A stretch of 64,000 nt of DNA, from the NCBI RefSeq assembly GCF_020026305.1, contig NZ_CP075691.1:806001-870000 (forward strand), in the 5' to 3' direction. The position numbers and the translations under genes are program-made. Shown here one piece after another: positions 11,455 to 20,072 of the stretch. This DNA is from Streptomyces sp. 135. Lineage in GTDB: Bacteria; Actinomycetota; Actinomycetes; Streptomycetales; Streptomycetaceae. Position 1 is the stretch's first letter, and every line of letters begins with the position of its first letter. The notes under the pieces are model-generated. The model did not search any database. It was given only the letters and a program-made list of their open reading frames with translations, and was not told the origin of the DNA.

Positions 11455-11920
11455 CCTCGAAGAGACGCCGGCCTTCCCCTCCCCCACGCGCGCCGAGAGC
11501 CCCTCGGGTAACGACGGCGGGTGCGCCGTCCACGCCATCCGGGCGGAGGAGGACCTGCTGGCGGCGCGGCACGCGGTGCGGGAGGCGACCTTGCGGGCCG
11601 GCTTCGGACTCGTGGACCAGACGCGCATCGTCACGGCCGCCAGTGAGCTGGCCCGCAACGCCTACGTGCACGGCGGCGGCGGCAACCTCACCCTGGAGAT
11701 CGTGCAGAAGGGCGGTCGCCGGGGCCTGAAGCTGGTGGTGAGCGATCAGGGTCCGGGCATCCCGGACATCGAGCAGGCGTTCGCCGACGGCTTCACCACC
11801 GGTGCGGGCCTCGGGCACGGTCTGGGCGGTGCGCGGCGCCTCATGGACGAGTTCCACGTGTGGTCCTCCCCGGGCCGGGGCACTACCGTGACCGCCGTGC
11901 GCTGGAACGGACGCGGGTGA
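11438..11920 (+). CDS. rsbT: RsbT-type serine/threonine kinase
   Basis: A 160-aa GHKL ATPase. The start is probably the TTG at 11438, with AAAGGGGGG upstream and a 17-nt overlap with rsbS. The ATP pocket shows an N box (ELARNAYVHG), a G1 box (DQGPGIPD) and a G2 box (GLGHGLGG). Compared with Bacillus RsbT it carries about 25 extra N-terminal residues. Its expected roles are to phosphorylate RsbR and RsbS and then activate a PP2C phosphatase. The downstream overlap is GTGA. Confidence 0.9.
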   Translation: MTLYGDLEETPAFPSPTRAESPSGNDGGCAVHAIRAEEDLLAARHAVREATLRAGFGLVDQTRIVTAASELARNAYVHGGGGNLTLEIVQKGGRRGLKLVVSDQGPGIPDIEQAFADGFTTGAGLGHGLGGARRLMDEFHVWSSPGRGTTVTAVRWNGRG

Positions 11921-12927
11921 ACAGCAGCGTCGCGGCCCGTACTCTGCACATCGCCATCGACCATCCGAGCGCTGTGCAGAGTGCGGCCGACCATGCCCGT
12001 TCCCTCGCCTCCGCCTGCGCCATGAAGGGCGTGCTGCCGGACCAGGCGGCCGTCCTCGCCAGCGAGTTGGCCAGCAACATCGTCAAGCACGCCCGCAACG
12101 GCGCCCTGTTCGTCCACCGGGCGCCGCTCGGCGGCGGCCTCGACGTCCTGGCCGTCGACACCGGCCCCGGCATGGCGGACATCGGCCTGAGCCTCACGGA
12201 CGGGTACAGCACCACCCGGACGATGGGCGCCGGTCTGGGTGCCGCGCGCCGGATCGCCACGGACTTCGCCATCCGCTCAGAGGCGGGGCTCGGCACGCTC
12301 GTCCACGCCCGCCTCGCCGGGCCCGACGCCCCGCCGCGCGGGGCGGCGCTGGGGGCGCTGTGCCTGCCCGCCGACGGTGAGGACGCGAGCGGCGACGGGT
12401 ACGCCGTCGCCGAAGCCTCCGGCGTCCGGACCGCGTTGGTGATCGACGGCCTCGGCCACGGCCCCGAGGCCGCCATGGCGGCGCAGCGTGCCGAGCGTAC
12501 GTTCCTGGGGGACCCGGCCGCCCCGCTCGCGGACATCCTGACCGCGCTGCACAAGGCCCTGCGGCACACGCGCGGCGCCGCCGCGGCCGCGCTGCGCATC
12601 GCGGCCGGGCGGGCCGAGTTCTGCGGGGTCGGCAACGTCCGCGCCGTGGCGCTCTCCCCCGAAGGCGTACACCACCAGTTCACCGGGCAGGCCGGAATCA
12701 TCGGATACACCCTCCCCAAGCCCAGGAGCCGGTTCGTGGACCTGTCGGAGCACACCACGGTGGCCGTGCACACCGACGGGATCGACCACCGGTGGACGCA
12801 GGCCCCCACGCCCGCGCGTCTTACGCTGCCTCCGGCGCTCCTCGCCGCCTCGTTGACCCACACCCATCGCCGGCGTCGTGACGACGCCACCGTCCTTGCC
12901 CTTGGCCCCCACATGGGAATGAGATGA
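11917..12927 (+). CDS. Kinase-phosphatase fusion: RsbT/RsbW-like ATPase joined to an RsbX-like PP2C
   Basis: 336 aa from the GTG at 11917, which overlaps the rsbT stop. Residues 1 to about 135 are a second GHKL ATPase domain (N box ELASNIVKHA, G1 DTGPGMAD, G2 GAGLGAARR). Residues from about 150 onward are a small PP2C domain with ASGDGYAV, VIDGLGHGPE, VHTDGIDHR and RRDDATVLAL, so all metal motifs are intact. In Bacillus, RsbX dephosphorylates RsbR and RsbS to reset the stressosome. Here the reset enzyme appears fused to a kinase-like domain. Confidence 0.88.
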   Translation: MNSSVAARTLHIAIDHPSAVQSAADHARSLASACAMKGVLPDQAAVLASELASNIVKHARNGALFVHRAPLGGGLDVLAVDTGPGMADIGLSLTDGYSTTRTMGAGLGAARRIATDFAIRSEAGLGTLVHARLAGPDAPPRGAALGALCLPADGEDASGDGYAVAEASGVRTALVIDGLGHGPEAAMAAQRAERTFLGDPAAPLADILTALHKALRHTRGAAAAALRIAAGRAEFCGVGNVRAVALSPEGVHHQFTGQAGIIGYTLPKPRSRFVDLSEHTTVAVHTDGIDHRWTQAPTPARLTLPPALLAASLTHTHRRRRDDATVLALGPHMGMR

Positions 12928-14192
12928 CCCGCGAAACCTTCCGTACGCTCACGGCTCTGCGGCACACCGTGCGCAGCATCGCCCTGGGGCACCGGTTGCC
13001 CGCCGACGACCGGGCGCGCCTCGTCCTGTCGCTGAGCGAGGTGGCCGCCCCGGTCCTGGGCGGCGGCCGCCCCGTCACCCTGCTGAGCGGACGCGAGACG
13101 GACGAGGACGGGGCCCACCGGCTGACGCTGGCCCTGCGCCTGCCCCAGCAGAGCGCCGGCGCCGACGTGGTGCCGGACCGGCTGCCGCTGCGCGCGCGGG
13201 CCCGGTCGGACGGCACGGTGGTGTGGAACCTCCCGCTGCCGCCCACGGGTGCGCACGGCCAGCCGGTGCCCACCATCGGGCAGCAGGCGAGCCCTTCCGC
13301 GGCGGCGCGGAGCAGCGAGGCGGACATCGCGCTGCTGGAGGAGGAGCTCCGCGCGGCGCTGGCCCGCGCCGACGCCCTGGCGGACGAGCACCGCATGCTC
13401 AAGCACGAACTGGCCGAGACCAACAGCGGGGTCCTGGCCCTGTACGTGCAGCTGGAGGAGCGCGACGAGCAGCTGCGGACGGCGCACGGCCGCACCCTGC
13501 GCGCCCTGGAGGACGCGCTGCGTCCCAGACCCCTGCATGTCGACGGCCTCGAACTGGCCGTGCACTACGCCCCGGCGAGCGACGAGGCGCCCACCGGCGG
13601 CGACCTGTACGACTGGTTCACCCTCCCGGACGGCACGGTCCACATCACCGTCGTCGACGCGCTCGGGCACGGGATCACCAGTACGCGCACCGCGTTGACC
13701 GTCACCCACGCGGTGCGCACCCTCGCCCTGGAAGGGCACCCGCTGGAGAGCATCGTGGCGCGTACGGACAGCGTCCTCGCGCCCTTCGACCAGAGCGTCA
13801 TGGCCACCCTGCTGCTGGCCCGGCTGAACCTCGCCGACGGGCAGCTCACCTTGGCCAACGGCAGCCATCCGCCCGCCCTCCTGGCCCACGGCGACGGCAC
13901 CGCGAGCTACTTGGAGGTACGCGGACGGGGCATCGGCTTCCCCATGCCGGGCAGCGACCGTGTCCTGACGGCGACCATGGAACCCGACGACGTGCTGCTG
14001 CTCTACACCGACGGCCTCACCGAGAGCCGCAGGGACCCGTGCGAAGGCGAGGCCCGGCTCAAAGAGGCCCTGTGCCGCCATCGCGCGCGACCGACCGAGC
14101 AGATCCCGGGCCTGCTGGCCGAGGACCTGCTCAGCGATGTCCTCCACCAGGACGACACGCTGGCGATCGCGGTGCGGCGCACGGGGGCGTAG
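12924..14192 (+). CDS. RsbU-like PP2C (SpoIIE-type) phosphatase
   Basis: A 422-aa protein overlapping the fusion gene by ATGA. The N-terminal region of about 120 residues is poorly conserved. A coiled-coil-like helix follows at about 130-195 (rich in Glu, Leu and Ala), then the PP2C domain with TGGDLYDW, VVDALGHG, LLYTDGLTE and HQDDTLAIAV, all intact. It is the likely output phosphatase activated by RsbT, dephosphorylating an anti-sigma antagonist. The linking coiled coil resembles a signal-transmission helix. It is the last gene of the operon. Confidence 0.9.
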   Translation: MTRETFRTLTALRHTVRSIALGHRLPADDRARLVLSLSEVAAPVLGGGRPVTLLSGRETDEDGAHRLTLALRLPQQSAGADVVPDRLPLRARARSDGTVVWNLPLPPTGAHGQPVPTIGQQASPSAAARSSEADIALLEEELRAALARADALADEHRMLKHELAETNSGVLALYVQLEERDEQLRTAHGRTLRALEDALRPRPLHVDGLELAVHYAPASDEAPTGGDLYDWFTLPDGTVHITVVDALGHGITSTRTALTVTHAVRTLALEGHPLESIVARTDSVLAPFDQSVMATLLLARLNLADGQLTLANGSHPPALLAHGDGTASYLEVRGRGIGFPMPGSDRVLTATMEPDDVLLLYTDGLTESRRDPCEGEARLKEALCRHRARPTEQIPGLLAEDLLSDVLHQDDTLAIAVRRTGA

Positions 14193-14214
14193 GCCTTCTC
14201 CGGCAGCCCTGGCC

Positions 14215-15969
14215 TCAGCGCTGAAGACGTGCCGGCAGCTCCACCCAGCGGCACGGCGCACGGCGAGCCACCGCTTCCCTGGCGTCGCTGATCCGCATGC
14301 CGGCCGCCGAGGCGGCGTAGGCGAGGACGTTGGCGCCGTGGGGGAACACGTGCCGGCGCTGCCAGAAGCGGAAGTGCCAGTGGGCGGGCGGGGCCGACTC
14401 GTCCGGCCACAGGTCGATCTCCTCGTGCACGGCGACTTCACCGTTGTGGGCCAGCGTCCCGAAGGTGCCGCCCTTGGGGTTGAAGTAGACGCCGTACGCG
14501 GCGGTGTCCGGCGATATCGCCCGCAGCACGGTGTCATCGCTCGGCAGGTATCCCTCTTGGGTGATCAGGCAGCCGCCGGGTGCGCCGGGCACGCCGGTCA
14601 CCCCCACATGGCGGAGGGACTCGTCATAGGACGTCAGGTCGAAGGGGGCGTGCTCGAGGTCCGCCGTCGGGCACTGCGCGGGATCAGCGCCCAGGCGGTG
14701 GATCACCTCTTCCTCACTCAGGTCCCGCACGAAGCAGAGACCGAGCCCCTCCGTCCACAGCTCGCGCTCGCCGCATGCCGCGATGAGCGCGTCCGCCTCC
14801 CGGAAGGCGGCGGCTTCGCCGGCAGGCAGCTCCACCGCCCCGGGCAGTTCCGCGACGAGTGGCGCGAGCGGCGTGGTCAGCAGCAGCCTGCCCGGGGACC
14901 AGGGTCCCGTCTGCGGCGTCCACACATCGGCCCCTGCGGCGATCAGCGCACGGACGCTGCCCTCGTCCACGGTGCAGGCGGCGTACCACAACGGGGTGTG
15001 TTCGTCTTCGTCGTACGAGTTGGGCTCCGCACCGTGGGAGAGGAGCGCGGCGACCGCTTCCGCCGCCCCGCGCTCCGCCGCCAGGTGCAGCGGGGTCGAC
15101 CCATGTCCCTCGATACGGGCGTTGGGCGGCGCGCCCCCGTCGAGCCGGGCCCGGATCACCCGCGCGTCGCCCCAGTCCCCGTAGGACACCCGTGCCCAGT
15201 CGGCCCGCGGCACATGGCGCAGCCTCTCTTCCTCCTGACGGCGCAGCATCATGCGCTGGTGCCCTGTCAGGGGCCGGGCCAGGAAGCCGGGCGGTCCGCT
15301 CACTTCCAAGGTCGCGAAGGAACCCGGCTGCTCCGCCGGCTCCGGTGGTTCGAGGCCCGGCCAGACCTCGAGCGCTCGCGCCGCCGCGGCATGCAACGCG
15401 GCGGTGTCGATCAGGGTGCGCGTCTCGTCGATGCCCTCGTCCGGCCACTCGACGACCAGATGTGCTTCGTCGGGCGGAGGCAGTTCCGCCAGATACAGGT
15501 CGACGTCGGTCTTGAAGAGGGAGCGGCGGGACTGGTGCAGGCCAGGGTCCAGCGGGATCAGGCCGACGGCCTGGTCCGTCATCGCCGTGGCCTCCTGCCC
15601 GTCCGGCCTCGTCCACTCCACCGCTCGGTGCACCGTGCCGTCCAGGGAGGTCACCCGGCGGCCGTCGCGGAACAGCAGGCCGACCCTGAGCCCGGACTGC
15701 CGCCCGGCCGCCGCGCTGGACCAGCGGACGTCGCGGAAGACCGACAGGTGCAGCGTCGCCGCCCTCGGCCACAGGGACCATCCCGTCATCACCACCCGGG
15801 CGTGCGCCCCGGCGCCGACCACGTCCAACTGCGAGTGCAGCACGGGTGCGAACCAGTCCACGGGCGGGGCGTAGCGCCCCGCGTCCTCCCCCGGCGGGCT
15901 CAGGCGGAGCGACGCGGTCCGCTCGGCGGCCGGCTCTTCCGGTAACACCAGGTCGTCGAAGAAGCTCAT
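14215..15969 (-). CDS. Ankyrin-repeat protein with a possible DUF6461-like C-terminal domain
   Basis: A 584-aa cytoplasmic protein with no signal peptide. Residues 1 to about 200 are an uncharacterised N-terminal domain. About 275-360 hold two to three ankyrin repeats (GSTPLHLAAERGAAEAV, HTPLWYAACTVDEGSV). The remaining 200 residues contain a conserved-looking block around EEEVIHRLGADPAQC that resembles DUF6461. It is divergent from crtI and convergent with the stressosome operon. It occupies the place where crtE lies in several Streptomyces crt loci. Function unknown; ankyrin repeats suggest protein binding. Confidence 0.8.
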   Translation of the reverse strand: MSFFDDLVLPEEPAAERTASLRLSPPGEDAGRYAPPVDWFAPVLHSQLDVVGAGAHARVVMTGWSLWPRAATLHLSVFRDVRWSSAAAGRQSGLRVGLLFRDGRRVTSLDGTVHRAVEWTRPDGQEATAMTDQAVGLIPLDPGLHQSRRSLFKTDVDLYLAELPPPDEAHLVVEWPDEGIDETRTLIDTAALHAAAARALEVWPGLEPPEPAEQPGSFATLEVSGPPGFLARPLTGHQRMMLRRQEEERLRHVPRADWARVSYGDWGDARVIRARLDGGAPPNARIEGHGSTPLHLAAERGAAEAVAALLSHGAEPNSYDEDEHTPLWYAACTVDEGSVRALIAAGADVWTPQTGPWSPGRLLLTTPLAPLVAELPGAVELPAGEAAAFREADALIAACGERELWTEGLGLCFVRDLSEEEVIHRLGADPAQCPTADLEHAPFDLTSYDESLRHVGVTGVPGAPGGCLITQEGYLPSDDTVLRAISPDTAAYGVYFNPKGGTFGTLAHNGEVAVHEEIDLWPDESAPPAHWHFRFWQRRHVFPHGANVLAYAASAAGMRISDAREAVARRAPCRWVELPARLQR

Positions 15970-16108
15970 GCGCCGATCGTGGCAGAGAGGTCTGACATCG
16001 CCCGTCCGCCGCCGGTGAGGCGGAGGACAACGCGCCGGCCATCACGGAAAGTGGGGCATTACGCATGACAGGGCCGGAACTTCGCGACGCGAGAGGGAAA
16101 CGAAGCCG

Positions 16109-17644
16109 ATGAGGCGTCTGGCGGGACGGACGGACCACGTGGTGGTGGTCGGGGCCGGGCTTGCGGGGCTCTCCGCCACGCTGCACCTGCTGGGTGCCGG
16201 GCGGCGGGTCACGCTGATCGAGCGGAGCCGGGAGCCCGGCGGGCGGGCCGGGCTGCTCGAACGGGGCGGGTACCGCATGGACACCGGGCCCACCGTCCTG
16301 ACCATGCCGGAGCTGGTGGAGGAGGCGTTCGCCGCGGTGGGCGACAGGCTCGCCGACCGCGTGGAGCTCCTTGCGCTCCACCCCGCCTACCGGGCGCGGT
16401 TCGCCGACGGCAGCAGTCTGGACGTCCACACCGGGGCGGAGGCGATGGAAGCCGAGGTGGAGCGCTTCGCCGGGGCCGGGGAGGCGCTCGGCTACCGGCG
16501 GCTGCGGGCCTGGCTCGGCCGTCTGTACCAGGTGCAGATGCGCCGGTTCATCGACGCCAACTTCGACTCCCCGGCGGCGCTGCTGACCCCGGACCTGGCC
16601 CGCCTCGCGGCGCTCGGCGGCTTCGGCCGGCTGGACGCCCGCGTCGGACGCTTCCTCTCCGACGAACGGCTTCGCCGCGTCTTCACGTTCCAGTCGCTGT
16701 ACGCGGGCGTGCCCCCGGCCCGCGCCCTTGCCGCGTACGCCGTCATCGCCTACATGGACACCGTCGCCGGTGTCCACTTCCCGCGCGGTGGGGTGCACGC
16801 CCTGCCACGGGCCATGGCGGCCGCCGCCACCGCCGCCGGGGGTGACCTCCGCTTCGGTCAGGACGTGACGCGGCTGGAGCGTTCCGGGGGCCGCGTCACG
16901 GCCGTCGTCACCGACCAGGAACGCTTCCCGTGCGACGCCGTCGTCCTGACCCCGGATCTCCCGGCGGCCTACCGCCTGCTGGGGCGGGCGCCGCGCCGTC
17001 CCCTGCCGCTGCGTCACTCCCCCTCGGCCGTCGTGCTGCATGTCGGCACCGACCGCACGTGGCCCCAGCTGGCCCATCACACCATCTCGTTCGGCGCGGC
17101 CTGGAAGGGCACCTTCCACGAACTGACGCGCGCCGGCACCCTCATGTCCGACCCGTCGCTCCTGATCACCCGGCCCACGGCGACCGACCCCTCTCTCGCG
17201 CCGCCGGGCCGCCATCTGCACTACATCCTGGCGCCCTGTCCCAACACCCGCGTCGGCCCCGGCGCCCGGGCATGGCACGACCTCGCGCCCCGCTACCGGG
17301 ACAGCCTCCTCGCCGAGCTGGAGCGGCGCGGCCTTGACGGCATCGCCTCCGCCGTCGAGGAGGAGTGCGTGGTGACGCCCGCGGACTGGACCGCCCAGGG
17401 ACACGCCGCCGGTACTCCGTTCTCCGCCGCGCACACCTTCGCCCAGACCGGCCCTTTCCGCCCGCGCAATCTCGTACGCGGTGTCGAGAACGTCGTCCTC
17501 GCCGGGTGTGGCACGACCCCGGGCGTCGGCGTGCCGACCGTCCTGATCTCGGGGAAGCTGGCCGCGGCACGCGTCACCGGCCCGCCGGGGGCGGTGTCCG
17601 CACGCCTTCGGCCCCCCACCGACACGAAGGGCACCGCTCCATGA
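16109..17644 (+). CDS. crtI: Phytoene desaturase
   Basis: A 511-aa FAD-dependent CrtI-type desaturase, the usual length. The dinucleotide-binding fold is near the N-terminus ([16 protein letters not shown], then [11 protein letters not shown]), and the family C-terminal block reads [20 protein letters not shown]. It desaturates phytoene to lycopene at the membrane. It overlaps crtB by 4 nt. It is the first crt gene of its operon here; the usual upstream crtE is missing. Confidence 0.95.
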   Translation: MRRLAGRTDHVVVVGAGLAGLSATLHLLGAGRRVTLIERSREPGGRAGLLERGGYRMDTGPTVLTMPELVEEAFAAVGDRLADRVELLALHPAYRARFADGSSLDVHTGAEAMEAEVERFAGAGEALGYRRLRAWLGRLYQVQMRRFIDANFDSPAALLTPDLARLAALGGFGRLDARVGRFLSDERLRRVFTFQSLYAGVPPARALAAYAVIAYMDTVAGVHFPRGGVHALPRAMAAAATAAGGDLRFGQDVTRLERSGGRVTAVVTDQERFPCDAVVLTPDLPAAYRLLGRAPRRPLPLRHSPSAVVLHVGTDRTWPQLAHHTISFGAAWKGTFHELTRAGTLMSDPSLLITRPTATDPSLAPPGRHLHYILAPCPNTRVGPGARAWHDLAPRYRDSLLAELERRGLDGIASAVEEECVVTPADWTAQGHAAGTPFSAAHTFAQTGPFRPRNLVRGVENVVLAGCGTTPGVGVPTVLISGKLAAARVTGPPGAVSARLRPPTDTKGTAP

Positions 17645-18678
17645 CCGCCCGGGAACTCGACAGCGCGGGCATCACCGACCCGGCCCTGCGCGCCGCGTAC
17701 GCCCACTGCCGTCGGCTCAACGCACGGCACGGCAAGACGTACTTCCTCGCCACCCGCCTCCTGCCCGTCGAGCGCAGGCCCGCCGTGCACGCCCTGTACG
17801 GGTTCGCCCGCTGGGCGGACGACATCGTCGACGATCTCGACTCCACGGCGACGGCGGCCGAGCGGGCCGCGGCCCTGCGCCTGCTCCAGCTGGATCTGGA
17901 GAGCGGGCTGCGCGCCGGGACCAGCGCCGACCCGGTGGTGGCGGCGCTCGCCGACACGGCCGCCCGCTACGCCATCGAGCCGCGGCTCTTCACGGACTTC
18001 ATGGCCTCGATACGGCTCGATCTGGAAGTCACCGAGTACGCGCGCTACGAGGACCTGCGGCGGTACATGCACGGCTCCGCCGCGGTCATCGGGCTCCAGA
18101 TGCTGCCTGTTCTCGGCACGGTCGTTCCCCGCGAGGAGGCCGCCCCGCACGCGGCCGCGCTCGGCGTGGCCTTCCAACTGACCAACTTCCTGCGGGACGT
18201 CGGGGAGGACCTCGACCGCGGCCGGGTCTACCTCCCCGTGGAGTTGCTGGCCGCGCACGGCGTCGACCGCGCCCTCCTCCGGTGGAGCAGGGACAGCGGG
18301 CGGCGCGACCGGCGCATCACCGCGGCGCTGCGGGACGCCGCCGCGCTGACGCGGGGCGTGTACCGCGAGGCGGCGGGCGGTCTGCCGCTGCTCGATCCCG
18401 TCTCCCGGCCCTGCATCCGCACCGCCTTCGTGCTGTACGGCGCGATTCTCGACGCCATCGCGGACGACGGTTTCGCGGTGCTGCACCGCCGGGCGGTGGT
18501 GCCGCGCCGCCGGCGGGCCGTGGTGGCGTGCGACGGTCTGGCCCGGCTCACACTGGCCCGGCTCCGCGCGCCGTCCGGGGGCGGCGCGGTCACCGGGTCG
18601 CCCGGCGCGGCACCGCCCCGGCTCGGGTTCCGTCCGTCGCGGGCACGCGGCCGGGAGCCCTGGAAGGAGACCGTATGA
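17641..18678 (+). CDS. crtB: Phytoene synthase
   Basis: A 345-aa squalene/phytoene synthase fold. Both Asp-rich metal-diphosphate motifs are visible: DDIVDD near residue 60 and [14 protein letters not shown] near 185. It condenses two geranylgeranyl diphosphates to phytoene. It starts in an ATGA overlap with crtI and ends in an ATGA overlap with the Rieske gene. The last 45 residues are a Pro/Arg-rich extension beyond the catalytic fold. Confidence 0.95.
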   Translation: MTARELDSAGITDPALRAAYAHCRRLNARHGKTYFLATRLLPVERRPAVHALYGFARWADDIVDDLDSTATAAERAAALRLLQLDLESGLRAGTSADPVVAALADTAARYAIEPRLFTDFMASIRLDLEVTEYARYEDLRRYMHGSAAVIGLQMLPVLGTVVPREEAAPHAAALGVAFQLTNFLRDVGEDLDRGRVYLPVELLAAHGVDRALLRWSRDSGRRDRRITAALRDAAALTRGVYREAAGGLPLLDPVSRPCIRTAFVLYGAILDAIADDGFAVLHRRAVVPRRRRAVVACDGLARLTLARLRAPSGGGAVTGSPGAAPPRLGFRPSRARGREPWKETV

Positions 18679-19694
18679 GCTCCGGACGTCCTCCTGGCAC
18701 CGGCCGCCACCCGTTGAGGTTCCGCCGCGACCCCGTCCCCTGGGAGCGGCAGCGCCCCACCTGGCGGGAGGCGAGGCCGGCCGTGATCGCGGCGGCGCTC
18801 AAGCGTGCCCAGGCCCGGCCGTCGGGCAACTGGTACGTGCTGGGCGGCAGTCGGAGCGTCACGGCCGGGCGTGCGCTCGGTCTGACGGTGGCGGGCACGG
18901 AGGTCGTCGCGTGGCGCGACGCGACAGGCGGCCTGCGAGCCGGCCCCGGGGCCTGTCCTCACCTCGGGGCGCCTCTGAAGGACAGCCCGGTGCGGTGCGG
19001 CACCCTTGTCTGCCATTGGCACGGGCTCGCTCTCGACGGGTCCGCGCGCGCGGGCTGGGAGCCGTACCCGGCGTACGACGACGGGGTCCTGGCCTGGGTC
19101 CGGCTGGACGCGGTGGGCGGCGAGAAGCCCCTGGAGCGGCCCGTGGTGCCCGTGCGTCCGCGGCCTGCCGAGAGCGTGTCGGCGGTCTGCTCGGTCACCG
19201 GGCGCTGCGAACCCGAAGACGTGGTCGCCAACCGGCTGGACCCCTGGCACGGTGCCTGGTTCCATCCGTACTCGTTCGTCGATCTGCGTGTCGTGGCGGA
19301 GCCGGGCCCCGGCGAGGACGGTGCTGACGACGACCGTTTCGTGGTGGACGTCTCCTTCAGGGTGACCGGGCGGGTGGTGGTGCCGGTCCGGGCGGTCTTC
19401 ACGGCTCCCGGGCCCCGCACCGTCGTCATGCGCATCGCCGAGGGCGAGGGGGCGGGCTCCGTCGTGGAGACCCATGCCACGCCGCTGGCGCGGGACGCGG
19501 CGGGCCGACCGCGTACCGCCGTGACCGAGGCGGTGGTGGCTGCTTCCGGCCGACGGGGCTTCGCGTTCGCGAGGTCCGCGGCGCCGGTGCTGCGTCCGCT
19601 GATGAGGGCGGCGGCCGGGCGGCTGTGGCGCGATGACATGGCGTACGCCGAGAGACGCTGGGCACTGCGGAACAGCGGACGCTTCCCCGGCTGA
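18675..19694 (+). CDS. Rieske [2Fe-2S] protein of the crt operon (DUF5914-like)
   Basis: A 339-aa protein with an excellent ribosome site (ggaagga) and an ATGA overlap with crtB. The Rieske cluster motif is complete: Cys94 and His96 in CPHLG, Cys113 and His116 in CHWH. The C-terminal two thirds resemble the DUF5914 domain seen in Streptomyces carotenoid loci rather than a classical ring-hydroxylase iron site. It may oxidise or hydroxylate an aromatic carotenoid end group, but this is inference. Its last codons lie in a 216-bp tandem duplication. Confidence 0.85.
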   Translation: MSSGRPPGTGRHPLRFRRDPVPWERQRPTWREARPAVIAAALKRAQARPSGNWYVLGGSRSVTAGRALGLTVAGTEVVAWRDATGGLRAGPGACPHLGAPLKDSPVRCGTLVCHWHGLALDGSARAGWEPYPAYDDGVLAWVRLDAVGGEKPLERPVVPVRPRPAESVSAVCSVTGRCEPEDVVANRLDPWHGAWFHPYSFVDLRVVAEPGPGEDGADDDRFVVDVSFRVTGRVVVPVRAVFTAPGPRTVVMRIAEGEGAGSVVETHATPLARDAAGRPRTAVTEAVVAASGRRGFAFARSAAPVLRPLMRAAAGRLWRDDMAYAERRWALRNSGRFPG

Positions 19695-20072
19695 GCCCTC
19701 CCCCACCCGCACGGCACCGAACAGCCGACCCGTTCAAGCGCCGCTCAGCCGCTCCCGTCACCGGCCAGCCGGTCAAGTGCCCGCAGGAGCGGCGTCCTGC
19801 CCCTGACCGCGATGGTCCACAGCGTCCGTCCCCTCAGACCCCAGCGTGCAAGCACGGCGTACGCCGAGAAGCGCTGGGCGTTGCGGAACAGCGGACGCTT
19901 CCCCGGCTGAGCCCTCACCCACCCGCACGGCACCGAACAGCCGACCCGTTCAAGCGCCGCTCAGCCGCTCCCGTCACCGGCCAGCCGGTCAAGTGCCCGC
20001 AGGAGCGGCGTCCTGCCCCTGACCGGGACGGTCCACAGCGTCTGCCCCCGCAGGCCCCAGCGTTCGAGCAGG
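19641..20072. repeat. 216-bp direct tandem duplication at the crt junction
   Basis: Copy 1 is 19641-19856 and copy 2 is 19857-20072. Each copy carries the 3' end of the Rieske gene and, on the opposite strand, the 3' end of crtU. I count 14 differences over 216 nt. Almost all lie in the outer coding ends; about 130 nt in the middle differ at one position. The outer genes stay intact because each uses the copy adjacent to it. Confidence 0.95.
19745..19856 (-). pseudogene. Duplicated crtU 3' fragment
   Basis: The first copy of the tandem duplication holds a truncated crtU tail ending RTPLLRALDRLAGDGSG and a stop, with no start or N-terminal part. Compared with the intact tail, most changes preserve similar amino acids (Q to R, V to I, P to A). 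The matching leftover of the Rieske 3' end is at 19857-19910 on the plus strand. Confidence 0.8.
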
